Assembly (NCBI GenBank): GCA_003524435.1
Contig: DQHP01000146.1
Coordinates: 1 to 9,879 of the forward strand
Reading direction: 5' to 3'
Length of the DNA: 9,879 nt
Source: Microbacterium sp.
GTDB taxonomy: Bacteria > Actinomycetota > Actinomycetes > Actinomycetales > Microbacteriaceae
The position numbers were made by a program, and so were the translations under genes. This document shows, piece by piece, positions 5,937 to 9,879 of the stretch. How positions within the stretch are numbered: position 1 is the first letter of the stretch; the number at the start of each line of letters is the position of its first letter. The notes beneath the pieces are model-generated. The model worked only from the letters and a program-made list of their open reading frames with translations. It was not told the DNA's origin and did not search any database.

Positions 5937-5952
5937 CTGCTTGGCATATCAT
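5924..5952 (+). promoter_or_regulatory. Possible promoter of TIR2 giving a leaderless transcript
   Basis: TATCAT (5947-5952) fits the TAnnnT -10 pattern and ends 7 bp before the GTG at 5960, so transcription should start at or next to the start codon. Leaderless mRNAs are common in actinobacteria. The -35 position (about 5924-5929) shows no TTGACA-like sequence and lies inside palindrome C, as expected if a bound activator replaces a -35 element, or if a repressor blocks it. Confidence 0.4.
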
Positions 5953-5959
5953 CCGAGGT

Positions 5960-6922
5960 GTGAGTGACGAGGATGTTCGGGCCGGCCAGTTCAGGTACGA
6001 CGTAGCGCTGTCCTTCGCAGGCGAGGATCGCGCGTTCGTTGAGGTCACAGCCGCGAAGCTGCGCGAGCTCGGTGTGCGTGTCTTCTACGACGACTACGAA
6101 AAAGTTGAGCTGTGGGGCAAGGACCTCTACGAGCACCTTGATTACGTATATCAACGCGCGGCAAGGTTCTGTGTCATCTTCGTGTCTGAGCACTACGCGA
6201 GGAAGGTGTGGACTAATCACGAGCGGAAAAGCGCTCAAGCCCGCGCAATCACGGAGGCAGGCGAGTATCTCTTGCCCTTCCGTTTCGATGAGACAGAGCT
6301 ACCCAGCCTCCGACGCACGGTCGGCTACCTGGATTCCTCCACGGTCGACGCGGCAACGCTCGCGGCGCTCATCAACATGAAGCTCGGCCCACGCGTCCGC
6401 GAAAAGTATTTCCCGCCCGAGCCGGACGCCCTGTTCGAGGCCCTGGACGCCACCGCCGACGAAGAGAAGGAAGCTGTCCGAGGCGTCGCTAGCGGATTCA
6501 TGCTGAGCCTGGGTCGTATGACGGAGGAGGAACGCTGGCTGCTCGGCACTATCTTCGCGGTCGGATGCCCGAGCGAGATGCCCCAGAACATGCACGTGGA
6601 ACTCGACATCATCCGTCGTGACCTCGCAATGCCGATTGCCGAGGTCCAATCCAAGCTGCGAGGAATGAGTGCGCTCGGCGTGGAGATGGAGATTCGCGAA
6701 AGCGGTGACGAGGGAGCGAGTCACGAGGACGCGACAATCGCCATCAGTTGGAGCGACCACACTATTCACCCGGACGACTCGCTCGCGCAAGAGTTCGCGT
6801 TCGAGCGCTCAACCGAGATCGCCGCGGCGATGCTAGAAGTGGGCATGGACCACTATTGCCTCGAATGCGCCCGAGATCGCATCGTCGCGATGGACTTCTC
6901 CGGCCTCGCACAGAACGACTAG
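5960..6922 (+). CDS. TIR-domain protein with an uncharacterised C-terminal domain
   Basis: A 320-residue protein. Residues about 11-145 form a classical TIR domain: FRYDVALSFAGEDRAFV opens it, GVRVFYDDYE is the second strand, and VWTNHERKSAQ holds E88 four residues after W84, the position of the catalytic Glu in NAD+-cleaving TIRs. The rest (about 155-320) has no enzyme motif I recognise. Residues 180-245 (LGRMTEEERWLLGTIFAVGC, then NMHVELDIIRRDL) look like a winged-helix-like or helical module and may be the sensor or a partner-binding part. The start is GTG at 5960; a GAGG just before it is too close to act as a Shine-Dalgarno, so initiation is probably leaderless. It stands alone as a transcription unit behind palindrome C. 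A standalone abortive-infection NADase is the simplest reading; partnership with the TIR1 module is possible. Confidence 0.82.
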   Translation: MSDEDVRAGQFRYDVALSFAGEDRAFVEVTAAKLRELGVRVFYDDYEKVELWGKDLYEHLDYVYQRAARFCVIFVSEHYARKVWTNHERKSAQARAITEAGEYLLPFRFDETELPSLRRTVGYLDSSTVDAATLAALINMKLGPRVREKYFPPEPDALFEALDATADEEKEAVRGVASGFMLSLGRMTEEERWLLGTIFAVGCPSEMPQNMHVELDIIRRDLAMPIAEVQSKLRGMSALGVEMEIRESGDEGASHEDATIAISWSDHTIHPDDSLAQEFAFERSTEIAAAMLEVGMDHYCLECARDRIVAMDFSGLAQND

Positions 6923-6981
6923 CGCATCTCATCCGGCGCAGTAGGCGTTCGACCACAGATCGGACGAGTAAACCGAGCCCC

Positions 6982-7003
6982 GCAGCAAACGATCGTCTTC
7001 GGC
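6982..7003. promoter_or_regulatory. Palindromic operator candidate, copy D (upstream of the integrase)
   Basis: Left half GCAGCAAACGA; right half on the opposite strand GCCGAAGACGA, with the ACGATCGT core intact. It lies between the TIR2 stop (6922) and the integrase start (7208), about 205 bp from the latter, so it would link integrase expression to the same regulator as the defence genes. Confidence 0.55.
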
Positions 7004-7029
7004 TGGGGGTGGTCGACTGGTGCTGTCGC

Positions 7030-7046
7030 ACGATGGTTCCCATCGT
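7030..7046. repeat. Inverted repeat upstream of the integrase
   Basis: ACGATGG (7030-7036) and CCATCGT (7040-7046) are perfect inverted arms around TTC. Read on the minus strand the right arm is preceded by GGCAA, giving GGCAAACGATGG, which resembles the island half-site with an altered centre. It may be a degenerate operator copy or an integrase or excisionase site. Confidence 0.4.
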
Positions 7047-7060
7047 TTGCCATCGGCGAC

Positions 7061-7150
7061 GTGGCGGCTGTAGCGGCACCGTAGCGGGGCTTGCCGACGG
7101 TATTTCGCAGCATCTCGCGGATGTAGCGATGTAGCGGCTGTAGCCGTGAT
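7061..7150. repeat. Cluster of GTAGCGG-type direct repeats before the integrase
   Basis: Five copies of GTAGCGG or a one-base variant begin at 7070, 7081, 7123, 7131 and 7140. Two longer direct copies, GTGGCGGCTGTAGCGG (7061-7076) and GTAGCGGCTGTAGCCG (7131-7146), match at 14 of 16 bases. All have the same orientation and lie just upstream of the integrase start, the position expected for integrase arm-type or excisionase sites, but regulatory use is equally possible. No coding sequence is credible here. Confidence 0.45.
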
Positions 7151-7207
7151 TTGTTGAGAGCACGGCCAATGTCGGGGACTCGTGATCCGATAGACGCGGA
7201 GGTCGTC

Positions 7208-8347
7208 ATGGGATCAGTGGAAGCGTATGAGACAGCAAGCGGTCGACGATACCGAGTGCGCTACCGCCGACCGGATCGCACACAGACGACCAAGCGCGGC
7301 TTCACCACGAAGCGCGAGGCGGATAGTTACCTCGCAACTGTCGAGGTCTCCAAGATGCGTGGAGAGTGGCTCGACCCGTCGCGCTCCAAGGTGAGCGTTG
7401 CGGACGTCGGCGCGGAGTGGATCGCGGGCCAGGTGCAGATCAAACCGAGCACGCTTTCGGGATACAGGTACACGCTCGATCGCCACATCCTTCCGTCGTG
7501 GGGGAATCGCCGACTCGTCGAGATCGGTCACGGTGAGGTGCAGGTGTGGATCACGACACTCGCCAACGGCCTCGCACCGTCGACCGTGCGTCAGATCTAC
7601 TTCGTTCTAGCGGCACTCATGAAGTACTCGGTGAAAGACGGTCGGATCAACCGTGACCCAACTGAGGGCATTCAGATGCCGCGGAAGCGCGCGACTGATC
7701 GTGGCTATCTCTCCCACAGGCAAGTGGCCGCCCTCGCGAGGGAGTGCGACGGAAACGCGGATCTCATCGCCTTCCTCGCCTACACGGGTCTCCGTTGGGG
7801 GGAGATGGCTGCTCTAAAGGTCTTATCGATCGACTTCCCCCGCAGGCGTGTCGACGTGAAAGAAGCTCTGACAGACGTGCGTGGAACGCTGGTGCGGGGC
7901 ACCCCCAAGACGTACGAGCGCCGTTCAGTGCCCTTCCCTGCCTTCCTGGAGCCGCCGCTTCGTGCCCGAGCGGCAGGAAAACAACCCCAGGAGCCGCTCT
8001 TCGTCTCCAGTCGCGGCCTGGAGATGCGCAACGGCAACTTCCGCAAACGGGTGTTTCTTCCGGCGCTCAAGCGGCTCCAGGATCGTGATGCGGGCTTCCC
8101 GACCGTGACCGTGCATGATCTGCGCCACACGGCCGCGTCGCTCGCGATTTCCGCAGGAGCGAACGTCAAAGCAGTACAGAGGATGCTTGGTCACGCATCG
8201 GCCGCGATGACCCTAGATGTGTATGCAGACCTGTTCGACGACGATCTTGACCACGTGGCTGATCGTCTCGATCAGGCAGCTAGCGAGGACGTGGCCAAAA
8301 TGTGGTCAGAAGCGGCGGGAGAGAGTCAGGATCCCTTAACGAAATAA
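7208..8347 (+). CDS. int: Tyrosine recombinase (phage-type integrase)
   Basis: A 379-residue integrase with all expected parts. An N-terminal arm-binding domain (about 1-60) includes YRVRYRRPDRTQTTKRGFTT; a core-binding SAM-like domain spans about 62-150; the catalytic domain follows. Catalytic residues visible are R196 (YTGLRWGEM), K234 (GTPKTYERR), H303 and R306 (HDLRH), H329 (MLGHASAAMT) and the nucleophile Y339 (DVYADLF). The ATG at 7208 is chosen over earlier in-frame ATGs because GGAGG (7198-7202) lies five bases upstream. The gene ends 35 bp from the tRNA-Phe 3' end and reads towards it. It should catalyse integration and, with an excisionase not seen here, excision. Nothing is truncated, so the island may still be mobile. 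Confidence 0.95.
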   Translation: MGSVEAYETASGRRYRVRYRRPDRTQTTKRGFTTKREADSYLATVEVSKMRGEWLDPSRSKVSVADVGAEWIAGQVQIKPSTLSGYRYTLDRHILPSWGNRRLVEIGHGEVQVWITTLANGLAPSTVRQIYFVLAALMKYSVKDGRINRDPTEGIQMPRKRATDRGYLSHRQVAALARECDGNADLIAFLAYTGLRWGEMAALKVLSIDFPRRRVDVKEALTDVRGTLVRGTPKTYERRSVPFPAFLEPPLRARAAGKQPQEPLFVSSRGLEMRNGNFRKRVFLPALKRLQDRDAGFPTVTVHDLRHTAASLAISAGANVKAVQRMLGHASAAMTLDVYADLFDDDLDHVADRLDQAASEDVAKMWSEAAGESQDPLTK

Positions 8348-8380
8348 GGCCCCTTCCCAGTAGAAGCCTAGGAAAGGGCC
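8348..8380 (-). terminator. Terminator of the tRNA-Phe transcript (may also serve the integrase gene)
   Basis: Arms at 8348-8357 and 8371-8380 pair at nine of ten positions around a 13-base loop. On the minus strand the hairpin begins two bases after the tRNA 3' end and is followed by TTATTT, a U-rich tail, so it should end tRNA-Phe transcription. On the plus strand it follows the integrase stop directly but lacks a T tract. If the island joins at the tRNA 3' end, this terminator is supplied by the island. Confidence 0.6.
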
Positions 8381-8382
8381 AG

Positions 8383-8430
8383 TGGCTCCGACGGGCGTCG
8401 ATCCCGTGACCTCACGATTTTCAGTCGTGC
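8383..8430. other. Candidate attachment site (attR) at the 3' end of tRNA-Phe
   Basis: Integrases of this type commonly recombine in the 3' half of a tRNA gene, restoring it with element-borne sequence. The intact tRNA-Phe, the integrase 35 bp away and the accessory gene content inward all point here. The matching attL copy is not in the window, so the core length cannot be set; the bounds given are only the tRNA 3' portion. Confidence 0.45.
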
Positions 8431-8455
8431 GCTCTACCAACTGAGCTACAGAGCC
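8383..8455 (-). tRNA. tRNA-Phe (anticodon GAA)
   Basis: A 73-base cloverleaf: acceptor arms GGCTCTG and CGGAGCC pair throughout (including one G-U), D arm AGCTCAGTTGGTAGAGC, anticodon stem CACGA/TCGTG with loop CTGAAAA giving anticodon GAA, T arm ACGGGATCGACGCCCGT. The discriminator base is A and CCA is not encoded. Its 3' end faces the integrase gene and is the probable attachment site. Confidence 0.96.
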
Positions 8456-8482
8456 GTGCGGCACATCATAAATCTGCCGCAC
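8456..8482 (-). promoter_or_regulatory. tRNA-Phe promoter region inside an inverted repeat
   Basis: On the minus strand TATGAT (8470-8465) is a strong -10 match, placing transcription start a few bases before the tRNA 5' end. A TTGACA-like -35 is not evident. The -10 lies in the loop of a perfect 8-bp inverted repeat, GTGCGGCA (8456-8463) and TGCCGCAC (8475-8482), directly before the tRNA. The terminator upstream implies that this tRNA has its own promoter. Confidence 0.5.
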
Positions 8483-8485
8483 CCT

Positions 8486-8516
8486 AAGACGAAAGGCCCT
8501 TTTCGAAAAAAGGGCC
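8486..8516 (-). terminator. Rho-independent terminator after tRNA-Asp
   Basis: On the minus strand a perfect 9-bp stem GGCCCTTTT/AAAAGGGCC (8516-8508 and 8503-8495) closes a TTCG loop and is followed by TTTCGTCTT. It lies 14 bases after the 3' end of tRNA-Asp and should end the Glu-Asp transcript. Confidence 0.75.
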
Positions 8517-8529
8517 CGTCGCTTTGGAG

Positions 8530-8603
8530 CGACCCTGACGGGACTTGAACCCGCGACCTCCGCCGTGACAGGGCGGCACGCTAACCAACTGCGCTACAGG
8601 GCC
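8530..8603 (-). tRNA. tRNA-Asp (anticodon GTC)
   Basis: A 74-base cloverleaf: acceptor GGCCCTG pairs with CAGGGTC (one G-U), anticodon stem CCGCC/GGCGG encloses loop CTGTCAC with anticodon GTC, and the T arm is CGGGTTCAAGTCCCG. The discriminator is G, as Asp tRNAs require. CCA is not encoded directly after the discriminator. It lies 26 bp downstream of tRNA-Glu and is probably co-transcribed with it. Confidence 0.96.
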
Positions 8604-8629
8604 ATGCTATTAAATTGTATCGGATTGAG

Positions 8630-8702
8630 TGACCCCAACGGGATTCGAACCCGTGCTACCGCCGTGAAAGGGCGGCGTCCTAGGCCGCTAAACGATGGGG
8701 CC
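8630..8702 (-). tRNA. tRNA-Glu (anticodon TTC)
   Basis: A 73-base cloverleaf: acceptor GGCCCCA pairs with TGGGGTC (one G-U), anticodon stem CCGCC/GGCGG encloses CTTTCAC with anticodon TTC, and the T arm is ACGGGTTCGAATCCCGT. The discriminator is A and CCA is absent. It is the first gene of the minus-strand Glu-Asp unit. Confidence 0.96.
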
Positions 8703-8738
8703 GAAGGTAATCCCTGGGGACTTCCCTGCCGACGCTCA

Positions 8739-8769
8739 AGCATAAAGGATGTTTTGGCAAAAACACCAA
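8739..8769 (-). promoter_or_regulatory. Possible promoter of tRNA-Glu/tRNA-Asp
   Basis: On the minus strand TATGCT (8744-8739) is a good -10, and TTGGTG (8769-8764) a partial -35 with a long 19-bp spacer. Transcription would start about 30 bases before tRNA-Glu. The remaining bases of the 8703-8911 gap hold no credible gene. Confidence 0.4.
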
Positions 8770-8911
8770 TCGAGGGCGCGCCGCCGATACTCCCGGGCGT
8801 TTCGGGGAGACGATGAGACTGAACTACTGTGCCCAGGCAGAGACGCACCCCTGTTGCGGATGTGAAAGTTGTTGTTAGTGTGGCATGTGTGAATCCGGCG
8901 AAAGGGGCCGC

Positions 8912-9879
8912 GTGAACAACGAGCAATCCACGATGGATGCTGCGCTTGAGGCAGGTGACGCCTGTGGCTGTGCACCCAGCGCCGAAGAGCAGCGAACCTT
9001 CTGGCGGAAGGGCTCCCTCAGTCGCCGCAGCGCACTCGGTATCGGCGCGCTTAGCGTCGCAGCCCTGAGTTCCTTTGGCATTGGTGCCGGCGTCAACGCC
9101 GCCTACGCGGCTTCGTACCCGAGCTGGGACGACGTCCAGAAGGCGAAGAATAATCAGTCAGCGAAGGCCGCAGAGGTCACGCGCATCCAGAACCTGATCA
9201 ACTCGCTGACTCAGAAGGTCGCGGAAACTCAAGCCGCCGCAGAAGTTGCGGGCAACGAATACTACGAAGCGCAGCAGGCTTGGTTTGACGCGATCGCCGA
9301 GGCAGAGCAGCTTCAGGCTCAGGCGGACGAGCAGGCGAAACTTGCCGAAGAGTCCGCGCGTAAAGCCGGACAGGTCGCGGCACAGCTTTACCGCAACGGC
9401 GGAGACGACACCGCCCTTGAACTCTTCTTCTCTGGTTCTGCCGCGAACGCTGACGAACTGCTGTCGCGCCTCGGCACGATGGACAAACTCTTCGAGTACA
9501 ACCAGTCGGTGTACGACGACGCTGTCGCCGCACGCAACTCAGCCCAGCTGATCAGTGACCAGGCCGTCGTCGCCCGCGACGAACGCGACCGGTTGCAAAA
9601 GATCGCCGAAGAGAAGCTCGTCGCTGCTCAGGCTGCCGCTGACGCCGCACAGGCCGCGCTCGATGAGCAATCAAAGAACCTTGAAACCCTGGAAGCGCAG
9701 CTCGCAGCGCTTCAGGACGAGACCACTAAGACGGTCGCTGGCTACCAGGCCGGTGTCGCCGAACGCAAGCGCATTGCCGACGAAAAGGCGGCAGCTGCCG
9801 CTGCCGCTGCCAAAAAAGCAGCTGACGAAGCCGCCAAGAACGGCAACGGCAACGGTGGAGGCGGCGGTGGCGGAGGCGG
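8912..9879 (+). CDS. Tat-exported coiled-coil protein, N-terminal part of a probable cell-wall hydrolase (runs off the window)
   Basis: An open reading frame of 322 codons without a stop, cut by the window edge. The start is GTG at 8912, with AAAGGGG (8901-8907) four bases upstream. The N-terminus has a twin-arginine signal: SLSRRSALGIGAL (R38, R39), a hydrophobic stretch, and an AYA-A cleavage site after residue 66, so the product should be exported folded. A long Ala/Glu/Gln-rich coiled coil follows (about 70-300) with the insertion YRNGGDDTALELFFSGSA typical of exported actinobacterial proteins resembling RipA/NlpC-P60 hydrolases. It ends in an Ala/Lys stretch and a Gly/Asn-rich linker, after which a catalytic domain (NlpC/P60 or CHAP) would be expected but is not seen. 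The position outside the tRNA cluster suggests host chromosome. Confidence 0.8.
   Translation, partial: MNNEQSTMDAALEAGDACGCAPSAEEQRTFWRKGSLSRRSALGIGALSVAALSSFGIGAGVNAAYAASYPSWDDVQKAKNNQSAKAAEVTRIQNLINSLTQKVAETQAAAEVAGNEYYEAQQAWFDAIAEAEQLQAQADEQAKLAEESARKAGQVAAQLYRNGGDDTALELFFSGSAANADELLSRLGTMDKLFEYNQSVYDDAVAARNSAQLISDQAVVARDERDRLQKIAEEKLVAAQAAADAAQAALDEQSKNLETLEAQLAALQDETTKTVAGYQAGVAERKRIADEKAAAAAAAAKKAADEAAKNGNGNGGGGGGGG

Larger units (their letters stand above)
1..8382. mobile_element. Right-hand part of an integrative genomic island carrying defence-type genes
   Basis: A tyrosine integrase gene lies 35 bp from the 3' end of a tRNA-Phe gene and reads towards it, the classical arrangement at one end of an element integrated into a tRNA 3' end. 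Inward of the integrase lie accessory genes only: two TIR proteins, a HIT hydrolase, a RES toxin-antitoxin pair, a membrane-anchored regulator and unknown genes. Outside the tRNAs a host-like cell-envelope gene begins. I found no second copy of the tRNA-Phe 3' end in the window, so the left end must lie outside it or be lost. The shared palindrome from base 7 to base 7003 suggests that at least this span behaves as one unit. The extent is inferred. Confidence 0.5.

Noticed and set aside
8565..8816. Plus- and minus-strand open frames crossing the tRNA genes
   Set aside because: They run through tRNA-Asp and tRNA-Glu and have no domain content.
9781..9879. Low-complexity repeat at the window end
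   Set aside because: It is in-frame coding for an Ala/Lys stretch and a Gly/Asn linker of the exported protein, not an independent repeat or CRISPR array. No CRISPR array is seen anywhere in the window.

Overview
The window looks like chromosomal DNA of a high-GC actinobacterium, probably Microbacteriaceae (inferred from GC-rich codon use, a tRNA-Glu/Asp/Phe cluster without encoded CCA, and an actinobacterial MerR type; no taxonomic marker is present). It holds the right-hand part of an integrative island abutting a tRNA cluster, plus the start of the host flank.

Layout. 1-673: a 2H phosphoesterase (2'-5' RNA ligase-like) gene behind a palindrome, followed by a 47-codon in-frame coding remnant (674-817). 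797-1991, minus strand: a RES-type toxin and its Xre/MbcA-like antitoxin, overlapping, with their own promoter and an inverted repeat. 2149-3198, minus: a helical protein of unknown function. 3380-4180, minus: a regulator with two predicted membrane helices and an FtsR/Rv1828-like MerR DNA-binding domain. 4394-5361, plus: a ThsB/MTH538-like TIR protein whose stop codon overlaps the start of a HIT-family hydrolase. 5312-5767, minus: a small multi-pass membrane protein converging on the HIT gene. 5960-6922, plus: a second, classical TIR protein with a C-terminal domain. 7208-8347, plus: a tyrosine integrase pointing at the 3' end of tRNA-Phe. 8383-8702, minus: tRNA-Phe, tRNA-Asp and tRNA-Glu with two terminators. 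8912 to the end, plus: the N-terminal part of a Tat-exported coiled-coil protein of the host.

How it may work. The gene content is that of a defence island. Several products belong to families acting on NAD+, ADP-ribose or nucleotides (RES, two TIRs, HIT, 2H). The TIR-HIT pair plus the facing membrane protein is the best candidate for an undescribed Thoeris-like signalling module; its function is inferred.

The most striking non-coding signal is a palindrome with 11-bp half-sites close to GCCGAAAACGA, found five times with invariant spacing and a CGATCG centre. One copy lies in each intergenic region upstream of the 2H gene, the unknown gene, the MerR/TIR pair, the membrane-protein/TIR pair and the integrase. 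None lies upstream of the toxin-antitoxin operon. This suggests one regulator controls the island; the membrane-anchored MerR protein is the only obvious dedicated regulator encoded here.
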